Origin: Pseudomonadota bacterium
Lineage (GTDB): Bacteria > Myxococcota_A > UBA796 > SXON01
DNA: 6,434 nucleotides
Direction of reading: 5' to 3'
NCBI GenBank assembly: GCA_005776735.1
Contig: SXOM01000235.1
Span: forward strand, 1 to 6,434
In this document: positions 1-5,954 of the stretch, piece by piece
Position numbering within the stretch: the first letter of the stretch is position 1
Layout of the letters: every line of letters starts with the position of its first letter
Position numbers and translations under genes: made by a program
Notes under the pieces: model-generated
Seen by the model: the letters and a program-made list of their open reading frames with translations, nothing else
Database searches by the model: none
Told to the model about the DNA's origin: nothing

Positions 1-385
1 CATCGGGCAGCGTCACCAGCTCGTCGGCCCCGGCCTGGGTCAGGTCGACGCCCCCGGCCGCCAGCCACGCGGCGAGCGCACCGCGGTCGGCCTCCGCGAG
101 CTGCTCTGGCGCCAACGGCGCGGCGCGCGGGCGGTGCCACACCGGCCAGCCGCCGACCTCGAGCCAGCCCAGCTCGGCGAGTGCCACCTCGGGCGCGGCC
201 TGTCGCGCCTGTCGCGCCGCGGCCCACGCATCGGCGGCGCCCGCGCGCAGCCGCAGGTGGGCGTTGGGCGTGCACAGCTCGGCGTCGGCGTCGCCGTCGA
301 CGGCATACACCCAGAACCCGGCCGGTCCCGGTCGCGCCGCGCCCACCCGCAGCGGCCCGATCCGCAGGCCCGGCTCCAGGCGCAT
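1..385 (-). CDS. Unrecognised protein, N-terminal 128 codons (runs off left edge)
   Basis: Third gene of the minus-strand operon, incomplete because the window ends inside it. The ATG at 385-383 overlaps the stop of the hydrolase gene by one base (TGATG), which fixes the start and suggests coupled translation. The visible part begins MRLEPGLRIGPLRVG, is rich in Ala, Arg, Leu and Trp, and has no signal peptide or membrane segment, so it is probably cytoplasmic. I do not recognise the family. The order of an opening glycine-rich stretch, a helix of the type AWAAARQARQ (residues 53-62), a short strand pair around GWLEVGGWPVW (73-83) and a following Leu/Ala-rich helix faintly recalls the N-lobe and hinge of a degenerate protein-kinase fold, but no catalytic lysine context is visible and the decisive C-lobe is missing. 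Reading frame is well supported by context; function is unknown. Confidence 0.72.
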   Translation of the reverse strand, partial: MRLEPGLRIGPLRVGAARPGPAGFWVYAVDGDADAELCTPNAHLRLRAGAADAWAAARQARQAAPEVALAELGWLEVGGWPVWHRPRAAPLAPEQLAEADRGALAAWLAAGGVDLTQAGADELVTLPD

Positions 386-1224
386 CACTCCTCCGCGCAG
401 TCCTGGCGCACCCAGCAGTCGATCTGCGGTGCGTAGAGCTCCGGCGCGTCGGCCACCGCGTCGGCGTGGCCCACGCCGGGCACCAGGAACAGCTCCTTGG
501 TCTCGGCCGCCGCGGCCGCGAAGACCAACTCGGCGTGCTCAGGCTGGATGTAGTCGTCTTCGGCGCCGTGGGTCACCAAGGTCGGGATGGTGGGCGGCAT
601 CCGACGGAGGGGGCCGAGGTTGTCGAAATGCTCGGTGAAGAACCAGCCCGACGGGAGGTCGAGGTCGGTTCCGTCGTTGAGCATCTTCTGGGTGTTGGCG
701 AACATGTCCTCGGTGATGAGCACCCCCGGCGGTGCGTCCTCGAGGAGGTGCACCGCGACGAACCCGCCGAGCGACAGGCCGACGTACACGAGCTCGGTCG
801 GGTCGAGCCCGGTGCGGTCCTCGACGTGCGCCACGGCGGCCCGCCCGTCGGCGATGACCCCGTCGAAGTCCGGGTCGCCCCAGGAGCGCCCGTACCCGCG
901 GTAGTCGACGATGAACACCTCGTGACCGAGCGCCCAGTGAAACTCCACCTGCGGCCAGTACTCGTCGATGTTCGCCGCGTTGCCGTGGAAGTACACGACC
1001 ATCGGCGCGTCGGGGTTGGGCACGGTGTCTTCGCAGTCGGCCCCCTCGACGGCGGGCTGGTGGGCCCAGGCGCCGTAGAGGGTGCCCGCCTCGCCGTCGA
1101 ACGACACGAGCTCCTGGCAGGACGCGGGGATGACGTCGCCGCCCAGGGTGTAGGCCTCGACCGTGCCGGGCTGGAAGAAGAAGCCGTCGAGCGAGTAGCA
1201 GCCGACGAGGAGGGAGAGGATCAC
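385..1224 (-). CDS. Alpha/beta-hydrolase family lipoprotein
   Basis: A 279-residue serine hydrolase of the alpha/beta fold, resembling the BEM46/YfhR-like group of esterases and peptidases; the substrate cannot be told. The oxyanion-hole motif is VVYFHGN (residues 76-82), the nucleophile elbow is GLSLGG with Ser151, the acid is Asp223 or Asp224 in THGAEDDYI, and the catalytic histidine is His253 in PGVGHAD. The strand-turn motif VDYRGYGRS (106-114) is also typical. The start is GTG at 1224-1222, overlapping the upstream stop as GTGA; upstream in this frame no ATG, GTG or TTG is available close by. From that start the leader is only MILSLLVG before Cys9, a lipobox-like LVGC, so the enzyme is probably a lipid-anchored envelope protein, although the leader lacks the usual basic residues. 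Two cysteines (270 and 276) lie near the C-terminus. Fold confidence is high; lipidation is moderately supported. Confidence 0.9.
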   Translation of the reverse strand: MILSLLVGCYSLDGFFFQPGTVEAYTLGGDVIPASCQELVSFDGEAGTLYGAWAHQPAVEGADCEDTVPNPDAPMVVYFHGNAANIDEYWPQVEFHWALGHEVFIVDYRGYGRSWGDPDFDGVIADGRAAVAHVEDRTGLDPTELVYVGLSLGGFVAVHLLEDAPPGVLITEDMFANTQKMLNDGTDLDLPSGWFFTEHFDNLGPLRRMPPTIPTLVTHGAEDDYIQPEHAELVFAAAAAETKELFLVPGVGHADAVADAPELYAPQIDCWVRQDCAEE

Positions 1225-1922
1225 TGGGCACCCCCGAAGCGGAAGCCGTAGCCGAGCTGGAAGCTGACCGCCCCGAGGTCGCCCGGCGAGAGGTAGGTGG
1301 GCACCAGGTCGGTGGTGGACGCCCACGGGTCGATCCACTTGAGCTCGAGGTCGAGGTGGCTCCGACCGAAGCCGAACCGATTGCCGAGGACCCACGCGCC
1401 GAGGGCGTGGAACTCCTCGGCCGGCGCCAGGAACGCGGTGGGGCCGGTGTAGACGGTGTGCTGTGCGGCCTTGCCGTAGTCCCAACTCACCAGCACCGTG
1501 GGCTGCGCGAAGAACCGGAAGCCGCCCGAGGGCGCCTGGCCGGGCTCGAGGTCGCCGCCCGCGCCGAGGAGCGTGAGGTCGGCCATGATGCGCGGCCGCG
1601 CGCCGGCGGGGGCGAGCAACTGCTGGGAAGCGCCGACCTCGCCCACGCCCACCGCGAACATCGCGGCCGCCGTGGGGTGGAAGGCGGCGTGTACGTCGGT
1701 CGTGTCGGTGACCCCGACCGTGGCGCCGACCGTGGTGAGCGGGAGCGGAATGGGCAGGCCGAACACTTCGGTGATCGGACCGCCGAGCGAAGCCTCCACC
1801 CCGACGGCACCCTTGCCGATGGGACGGATGCCGTGGGTGGTGGAGCACCCGGCGAGCACCAGGGCCGCCAGGGTGAAGGCCGGAGACCGGAGTCCGCAGA
1901 CCGGAGGCTGGGAGCGCAGCAT
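1221..1922 (-). CDS. Lipoprotein with beta-barrel-like body, function unknown
   Basis: First gene of the minus-strand operon, 233 residues. A clear signal peptide (basic start MLRSQ, hydrophobic AFTLAALVLAGC) ends in the lipobox LAGC with Cys26, predicting a lipid-modified envelope protein. The mature part is made of alternating polar/hydrophobic stretches rich in Gly, Leu, Val and aromatics, with beta-hairpin-like pieces such as HLDLELKWID and a last strand VSFQLGYGFRF close to the C-terminus. This looks like an outer-membrane beta-barrel of the small OmpA/OmpW type, but I do not recognise a specific family. The start is supported by AAGGAGG four bases upstream of the ATG. The stop overlaps the GTG of the hydrolase gene by four bases, so the two are probably made together. 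An alternative is a soluble periplasmic beta-rich lipoprotein rather than a membrane barrel. Confidence 0.85.
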   Translation of the reverse strand: MLRSQPPVCGLRSPAFTLAALVLAGCSTTHGIRPIGKGAVGVEASLGGPITEVFGLPIPLPLTTVGATVGVTDTTDVHAAFHPTAAAMFAVGVGEVGASQQLLAPAGARPRIMADLTLLGAGGDLEPGQAPSGGFRFFAQPTVLVSWDYGKAAQHTVYTGPTAFLAPAEEFHALGAWVLGNRFGFGRSHLDLELKWIDPWASTTDLVPTYLSPGDLGAVSFQLGYGFRFGGAQ

Positions 1923-1969
1923 CGGCCCTCCTTACCACGCCCGGGTGACGGTAGGGCTACGTTGCGGCG
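1923..1969. promoter_or_regulatory. Short divergent intergenic region
   Basis: These 47 bp separate the start of the minus-strand operon from the plus-strand acyltransferase gene and should hold or abut both promoters. No convincing -35/-10 pair was seen on either strand, which is common in very GC-rich genomes. On the plus side an in-frame TAG at 1952-1954 blocks any longer N-terminus of the acyltransferase. Confidence 0.4.
1926..1933 (-). promoter_or_regulatory. Strong Shine-Dalgarno of the lipoprotein/hydrolase operon
   Basis: On the minus strand the leader reads AAGGAGGG, followed by a few bases and the ATG at 1922. This is a near-consensus ribosome binding site with slightly short spacing. 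It is the only strong one in the operon; the next two genes rely on overlapping stop/start codons. Confidence 0.85.
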
Positions 1970-2518
1970 GTGCTGTCCTGGCTCCTGGCCCTCGCCGTCC
2001 GTGCGCTCGCCGCCACCTGGCGCGTGGAGCGGCCGCCGTGGCCCGCACCCGGGCCGTGCGTGGTGGCGTTCTGGCACGGGGAGCAGCTCCCGATGATCGC
2101 GCTGCACCGGGGGTTGGGGCTCTGTGGGCTCGCCAGTCGGTCCAAGGACGGGGCGCTGGTCGCCGCCACGCTCACGCGCCTGGGGTACCGGGTGGTGCGC
2201 GGCTCCAGCTCGCGCGGCGGGGCCGAGGCGCTGGTGCAGAGCCGGACCGCGCTTCGCGAGGGCGCGTCTCCGGCCTTCGCGGTCGACGGGCCGCGGGGGC
2301 CGGCGGGGGCCGTCGCGCCCGGCGCCGAGGCCCTGGCGCGGGCGGCGCAGGTGCCGGTGGTCTACGGTGTGGTGACCGCCGCGGGGTGGCGGGCGCGCTC
2401 CTGGGACCGGTTCCTCGTGCCGTGGCCGTTTGCGCGGGTGCGGGTCGACTATGGCGTGTGGAAGCCGGGGGAGGGGACCCTGGCGGCGGCCATGGCCACG
2501 CTCCCCCCGAGCGCCTGA
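1970..2518 (+). CDS. DUF374-type lysophospholipid acyltransferase family protein
   Basis: A 182-residue member of the lysophospholipid acyltransferase superfamily, DUF374 branch, expected to transfer an acyl chain to a lipid at the inner face of the cytoplasmic membrane; the acceptor is not known. Family blocks are present in the right order: VVAFWHGEQLP (residues 31-41, with the active-site-type His36), SRSKDG (56-61), LGYRVVRGSSSRGG (71-84), and DGPRGP (106-111), followed by the LARAAQVPVV segment (122-131). The N-terminus MLSWLLALAVRALA is hydrophobic and could serve as a membrane contact. At 182 residues it is somewhat short for this family, with little sequence after the last block. The start is GTG at 1970; an in-frame TAG lies six codons upstream and no other start codon is between them. 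No clear Shine-Dalgarno precedes it, so a leaderless or weakly initiated message is possible. It stands alone, with a terminator hairpin directly after it. Confidence 0.88.
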   Translation: MLSWLLALAVRALAATWRVERPPWPAPGPCVVAFWHGEQLPMIALHRGLGLCGLASRSKDGALVAATLTRLGYRVVRGSSSRGGAEALVQSRTALREGASPAFAVDGPRGPAGAVAPGAEALARAAQVPVVYGVVTAAGWRARSWDRFLVPWPFARVRVDYGVWKPGEGTLAAAMATLPPSA

Positions 2519-2525
2519 TCGGCGC

Positions 2526-2574
2526 GCGATGCCGGGCGGCCCCGGCCGCCGTCGGGACGGTCGCGCGGCATCGC
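2526..2574. terminator. Nested GC-rich hairpin between convergent genes
   Basis: A perfect 9-bp inverted repeat (GCGATGCCG at 2526-2534, CGGCATCGC at 2566-2574) encloses a second one (GGCGG at 2535-2539 with CCGCC at 2546-2550, loop CCCCGG). It fills the 66-bp gap between the stop of the acyltransferase gene and the stop of the large repeat-protein gene, so it could end transcription from both sides. There is no T-tract, so the intrinsic terminator call rests on position and symmetry. Confidence 0.65.
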
Positions 2575-2584
2575 CCCGAAGTGC

Positions 2585-5500
2585 TCAGCAGCCGGTGTTG
2601 GCCGAGCCGGGCGTGCCGTGGTCGATGGTGTTGTACAGGTCGACCGACTTGCACCAGCTCGTGGAGCTGTCGTTGTCGGTGACGTCGAAGAAGTCGACGT
2701 CGAGCTCCATGCTGTACGCTGCAGCATACGGGAAGCTCGTGGAGTAGCTCACGCGGTCCAATTCGAGGCCCGAGGCGTCGGTGATGACGATGCGGTCGCT
2801 CGTGTTGGAGAGCGCCAACGACGTGCCGTACGCGTAGTCGACGGTGATGCCGCCGCCCATCGCGCTGGACGACGTCGAGTAGCCGAAGACCGCGAAGTCG
2901 CCCGCGGGGATGAGCACGTCGGTGTTCACGGGGTGGCTGCCGGCGTTGTCGGCGATGACCCAGCCGCCACACATGCGGATGTCGACGCCGGTGGGGTTGT
3001 AGAGCTCGAACCACTCGCCGGCGGGGTCGCTGACCGCGCTCGGGTTGGGGTTGACCTCGGTGATCAACAGGTCGCCGGCGCTGAGCAGGCCCTCGTCGCA
3101 CTCGTCGTCGCAGTCGTTGTCGTAGCCGTCGCGCGACTCGGTGCCGATGCCGGAGTTGGTGTCGTCGGTGTCGTCACAATCCGTGCCGCCGTAGGCCTCG
3201 TCGTCGTCGCCGTCTTCGTCCTGGTCGTAGTCGCTGCCGCCGGAGCAGTCCTGGTCCACCCCGTCGTACCAGGTCTCCTCGGCGCTCGGCGAGATCTCGT
3301 CGTCGGTGTCGTCACAGTCGTCGCCGCCGGAGAACAGGTAGTAGTCGTGGCCGTCGGCGTCGCGGTCGAAGTCGCTGTTGCCCGCGCAGTCGCTGTCCAG
3401 GCCGTCGTACCAGGTGTCGCTGGCGCCGGGGTTGATGCCGGCGAGCGTGTCGTCGCAGTCGGTGCCGCCGTAGGTGTCGGCCAGGTAGGTGTCGCCGTCC
3501 TGGTCGTAGTCGCTGCCGCCGGAGCAGTCGGCGTCGGTGCCGTCGTACCAGACCTCGACCTCGCTCGGGCTCACCGCCGCGTCGGTGTCGTCGCAGTCGT
3601 CGCCCCCCCAGGCGTCGGACTCGTGGCCGTCGCCGTCGCGATCGTAGTCGCTGCCGCCGGAGCAGTCGGCGTCGGTGCCGTCGTACCAGGTTTCGGCTTC
3701 TCCGGGGTTCACCCGGTCGTCGGTGTCGTCACAGTCGTCTCCCGCGTACGCAAGAGCAAGGAAACCATCCCCATCCTGGTCGTAATCGTCCGCTCCGTCG
3801 CAGTCCTGGTCGATTCCGTCGTACCAGGTCTCGGTGGCGCCGGGGTTGATGGTCGCGTCGGCGTCGTCGCAGTCCGAGCCACCACCGCCCGCGCCGACGT
3901 ACCCGTCGCCGTCGAGATCGAAGTCGCTGGAGCTCGAGCAGTCCTGGTCGATCCCGTCGTACGGCGCGTCGACCGCGCCGGGGTTGATGGTCGCGTCGGT
4001 GTCGAGGCAGTCGTCACCGCCGTACGCAAGAGCAAGAAAACCGTCAGCATCCTGGTCGAAATCGTCCGCCAGGTCGCAATCGGAGTCGACACCGTCGTAC
4101 CAGGCGTCGACCGCGCCGGTGTACACGGTGGCCACGGTGTCGTCGCAGTCGTCGCCGCCCCAGGCGTCGCTCTGGTGGGCGTCGCCGTCCTGGTCGTAGT
4201 CGTCGTCGCCGCCGCAGTCCTGGTCGACGCCGTCGTACCAGGTCTCGGAGGCGCCGGGGCTGATGCTCGCGTCGGCATCGTCGCAATCGCCACCGCCGAC
4301 CACCGCGGCCTGGTAGCCGTCGCCGTCGATGTCGTAGTCGCTGGTGTCGGAGCAGTCGGTGTCGACGCCGTCGTACGGCGTGTCGGTGGCGCCGGGGTTC
4401 ACGGTGGCGTCGGTGTCGTCGCAGTCGCCGCCGCCCCAGGCCAGGGCGTCGTAACCGTCGGCGTCCTGGTCGTAGTCGGCCGAGCCGTCACAGTCGCCGT
4501 CGACCCCGTCGTACCAGGCTTCGGTGGCGCCGGAGTACGTGGTGTCGACGGTGTCGTCGCAGTCCAGGCCGCCCCAGGCGTCGCTGTCCTGACCGTCGCC
4601 GTCCTGGTCGTAGTCGCTGCCGCCGGAGCAGTCCTGGTCGACGCCGTCGTACCACACCTCGGCGGTGCCGGGCAGCGAGGTGGGGTCGGTGTCGTCGCAG
4701 TCGGACCCGCCGCCCGAGGCCGCGCGTGAGCCGTCGCCGTCCTGGTCGTAGTCGTCTTCGCCGCCGCAGTCGGAGTCGACGCCGTCGTACCAGGCGTCGA
4801 GGGCGCCCGGGTACATCGTGGCATCGGTGTCCAGGCAGTCGTCGCCGCCGGAGAAGTCGGCCTGGTGGCCGTCGCCGTCCTGGTCGTGGTCGTCTTCGCC
4901 GCCGCAGTCGGAGTCGACGCCGTCGTACCAGGCGTCGCGGGCGCCAGGGTAGGTGGTCGGCTCGGTGTCGTCGCAGTCGTCGTCGACCTGCACGCCGTCG
5001 CCGTCCTGATCGTAGTCGTCTTCTTCGCCGCAGTCGGAGTCGACGCCGTCGTACCACGCATCGTCGAGGCCCGGGGCGCGGCCGGCGTCGGTGTCGTCGC
5101 AGTCGCCGTCGACCTCGGCGTAGCCGTCGCCGTCGTCGTCGACGTAGATGGTGTCCTCGTCGACGTCGCCGTCGCAGTCGTTGTCCTGGTTGTCGGGGAG
5201 CTCGGGCGCCTCGGGGTAGACGGTGGCTTCGGTGTCGTCGCAGTCGCCGTCGCAGTCGAGGATCCCGTCGGCGTCGCGGTCCAGACAGGCCTCGACGTAG
5301 ATCGAGGTGCGGCACTCGCCCACCCGACCCACCGGGTCGGCGAGCTGGAGCACGAGCGCGTGGGTGCCGCCGACCTCGGGGGTCCACGCGAACTGGATGA
5401 CGCCGGTGCTGGCCGGGCTCCCGGCCCAGAGCTCCCCGTCGAGGTCGCTCTGGAGCGCGCCCACGAGCTGCGCCGGGTCGGTGTTGCTGTCGTCGGCCCC

Positions 5501-5926
5501 GACGATGACGTCGAGGGTGTCGCCGAGCCGGACCGCTGCGCCTTCGAGTGGGCTCGAGAAGCTGCAGGTCGGCGCCTCGTTGACGTAGGGCACCAGGAGC
5601 ACCGTGTCTTCGCCGACCTTGCCCGCGTCGTCGGTGACCACCACCGTCAGGACGTGGTCGTTGTTGCTCAGGGTCAGCGCCCACCCCACGTTGCCGCCTT
5701 CGCAAGCCGCGCCCACGGCGTCGGCGAGCACCCCGTCCACGTCGGACTCGACGCGGTACTGCAGCTCGTCGACCGGCCGCTCGTCGTCGACCTGGAGGCA
5801 CAAGGCCACTGGCGACGCAGGGTCGAACTCCGTGCCCGCGACCGGCGTGATGATCGTCACTTCCGGTGCGTCGTTCGCCGACTTCAGCGTGTTGTCGCCG
5901 CACGCCGCGAGGAGGAGGAGGAGCAT
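2585..5926 (-). CDS. Giant MopE/TSP3-like Asp-rich repeat lipoprotein with Ig-like and lamin-tail domains
   Basis: A 1113-residue predicted cell-surface protein. The order is: leader MLLLLLAAC with a lipobox-like LAAC and Cys9; two Ig-like/cadherin-like beta domains (about 20-114 and 117-212), each beginning around APxxxxxxP and holding a cysteine pair (43/75 and 121/205); sixteen Asp-rich repeat units (about 214-946); and a C-terminal lamin-tail domain starting GDLLITEVNPNP (951-962), with EWFELYNPTG (971-980) and ending HGTPGSANTGC. Each unit has a DxDxDG calcium-loop-like motif, then GGxDCDDTD, then WYDGVDxDC, giving two cysteines per unit. The motif family is that of the putative metal-binding MopE repeats (Pfam Cu-binding_MopE); calcium-stabilised, disulphide-linked rods are the likely structure. 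The ATG at 5926 is the first possible start: an in-frame TAG lies three codons upstream. No good Shine-Dalgarno is visible. The leader is only eight residues long and lacks basic residues. Role inferred: adhesion or surface structure; no enzyme motif seen. Confidence 0.93.
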   Translation of the reverse strand: MLLLLLAACGDNTLKSANDAPEVTIITPVAGTEFDPASPVALCLQVDDERPVDELQYRVESDVDGVLADAVGAACEGGNVGWALTLSNNDHVLTVVVTDDAGKVGEDTVLLVPYVNEAPTCSFSSPLEGAAVRLGDTLDVIVGADDSNTDPAQLVGALQSDLDGELWAGSPASTGVIQFAWTPEVGGTHALVLQLADPVGRVGECRTSIYVEACLDRDADGILDCDGDCDDTEATVYPEAPELPDNQDNDCDGDVDEDTIYVDDDGDGYAEVDGDCDDTDAGRAPGLDDAWYDGVDSDCGEEDDYDQDGDGVQVDDDCDDTEPTTYPGARDAWYDGVDSDCGGEDDHDQDGDGHQADFSGGDDCLDTDATMYPGALDAWYDGVDSDCGGEDDYDQDGDGSRAASGGGSDCDDTDPTSLPGTAEVWYDGVDQDCSGGSDYDQDGDGQDSDAWGGLDCDDTVDTTYSGATEAWYDGVDGDCDGSADYDQDADGYDALAWGGGDCDDTDATVNPGATDTPYDGVDTDCSDTSDYDIDGDGYQAAVVGGGDCDDADASISPGASETWYDGVDQDCGGDDDYDQDGDAHQSDAWGGDDCDDTVATVYTGAVDAWYDGVDSDCDLADDFDQDADGFLALAYGGDDCLDTDATINPGAVDAPYDGIDQDCSSSSDFDLDGDGYVGAGGGGSDCDDADATINPGATETWYDGIDQDCDGADDYDQDGDGFLALAYAGDDCDDTDDRVNPGEAETWYDGTDADCSGGSDYDRDGDGHESDAWGGDDCDDTDAAVSPSEVEVWYDGTDADCSGGSDYDQDGDTYLADTYGGTDCDDTLAGINPGASDTWYDGLDSDCAGNSDFDRDADGHDYYLFSGGDDCDDTDDEISPSAEETWYDGVDQDCSGGSDYDQDEDGDDDEAYGGTDCDDTDDTNSGIGTESRDGYDNDCDDECDEGLLSAGDLLITEVNPNPSAVSDPAGEWFELYNPTGVDIRMCGGWVIADNAGSHPVNTDVLIPAGDFAVFGYSTSSSAMGGGITVDYAYGTSLALSNTSDRIVITDASGLELDRVSYSTSFPYAAAYSMELDVDFFDVTDNDSSTSWCKSVDLYNTIDHGTPGSANTGC
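3745..3807 (-). repeat. AT-richer patch in unit 11, paired with unit 9
   Basis: Second copy of the patch, encoding the end of unit 10 and the start of unit 11 (FLALAY at residues 722-727) with the same unusual T-ending codons. Its spacing from the other copy is two units, out of step with the three-unit duplication, so it needs a separate event such as gene conversion. Confidence 0.8.
3788..4201 (-). repeat. Higher-order repeat copy B (units 8-9-10)
   Basis: The directly adjacent three-unit block of 414 bp, residues 576-713, matching copy A unit by unit (8 with 5, 9 with 6, 10 with 7; each about 33 of 46 residues by hand count). Neighbouring units compared out of register match less well (about 25 to 28 of 46 for the pairs I counted). 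This points to one duplication of a whole triplet. Confidence 0.78.
4021..4083 (-). repeat. AT-richer patch in unit 9, paired with unit 11
   Basis: Encodes the end of unit 8 and the start of unit 9 (FLALAY at residues 630-635) with T-ending codons (GGT TTT CTT GCT CTT) that stand out from the surrounding G/C-ending codons. The plus strand shares the 16-base word CGTACGCAAGAGCAAG and most of the next 45 bases with the patch exactly 276 bp (two units) away. Confidence 0.8.
4202..4615 (-). repeat. Higher-order repeat copy A (units 5-6-7)
   Basis: A three-unit block of 414 bp, residues 438-575. It shares position-specific variants with the next block: CDDTV in its first unit, PYDG instead of WYDG in its second, CDDAD and a hydrophobic residue in DxDxDG (DYDID) in its third. 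By hand count 99 of 138 residues match copy B. Confidence 0.78.
5909..5923 (-). repeat. (CTC)5 trinucleotide repeat in the lipoprotein leader
   Basis: Codons 2 to 6 of the large repeat protein are five identical CTC leucine codons, forming most of the hydrophobic part of the eight-residue leader. Slippage here would change leader length without changing the reading frame. Confidence 0.9.
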
Positions 5927-5938
5927 GCGCGGTGTCTA

Positions 5939-5954
5939 CCCCAGGACCCTGGGG
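5939..5954. promoter_or_regulatory. Perfect inverted repeat upstream of the repeat lipoprotein
   Basis: CCCCAG, a four-base loop, then CTGGGG: a 16-bp dyad whose near edge is 12 bases from the ATG of the lipoprotein gene. It may be an operator, or in RNA a hairpin that hides GGGGT, the only purine-rich stretch that could act as ribosome binding site for that gene. Confidence 0.5.

Larger units (their letters stand above)
3233..5140 (-). repeat. Tandem 138-bp (46-residue) coding repeats, 14 units
   Basis: Residues 263-898 of the large protein form 14 head-to-tail units, each with one [W/P]YDG[V/I/T/L]D motif. Units 3 to 13 (4891 down to 3374) are each exactly 46 residues, so eleven 138-bp units follow each other without any length change. 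Units 1 and 2 are shorter (41 and 42 residues) because they lack the linker before the GxDC motif, and unit 14 has one extra residue. Two diverged units flank the array: one at about 5143-5287 with the classical form DNQDNDCDGDVDE, and one at about 3092-3232 ending DGYDNDCDDECDEG. Units are similar but not identical at DNA level. Confidence 0.92.

Noticed and set aside
181..1251. A 356-codon plus-strand open frame opposite the hydrolase
   Set aside because: The minus strand carries the complete catalytic motifs of an alpha/beta hydrolase; the plus-strand product is Arg/Val/Glu-rich without any domain.
1881..1915. Direct repeat AGACCGGAG in the signal-peptide region of the first lipoprotein
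   Set aside because: Two short imperfect copies in GC-rich coding DNA; no structure or function beyond chance is supported.
1225..1938. N-terminal extension of the hydrolase frame up to 1938
   Set aside because: The extra 238 residues are Arg/Pro/His-rich and out of frame with the real lipoprotein gene in the same DNA; the GTG at 1224 starts a hydrophobic leader with a lipobox.
2618..4729. A 703-codon open frame on the plus strand opposite the repeat array
   Set aside because: Its product is an Ala/Val-rich repetition (reverse complement of GAC/GAT aspartate codons read as GTC/ATC). The minus-strand frame has ordered domains, cysteines and motifs; the antisense frame is a composition effect.
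3233..5140. CRISPR array or non-coding DNA repeat
   Set aside because: The 138-bp periodicity is the codon pattern of a 46-residue protein repeat; there are no identical short repeats with unique spacers.
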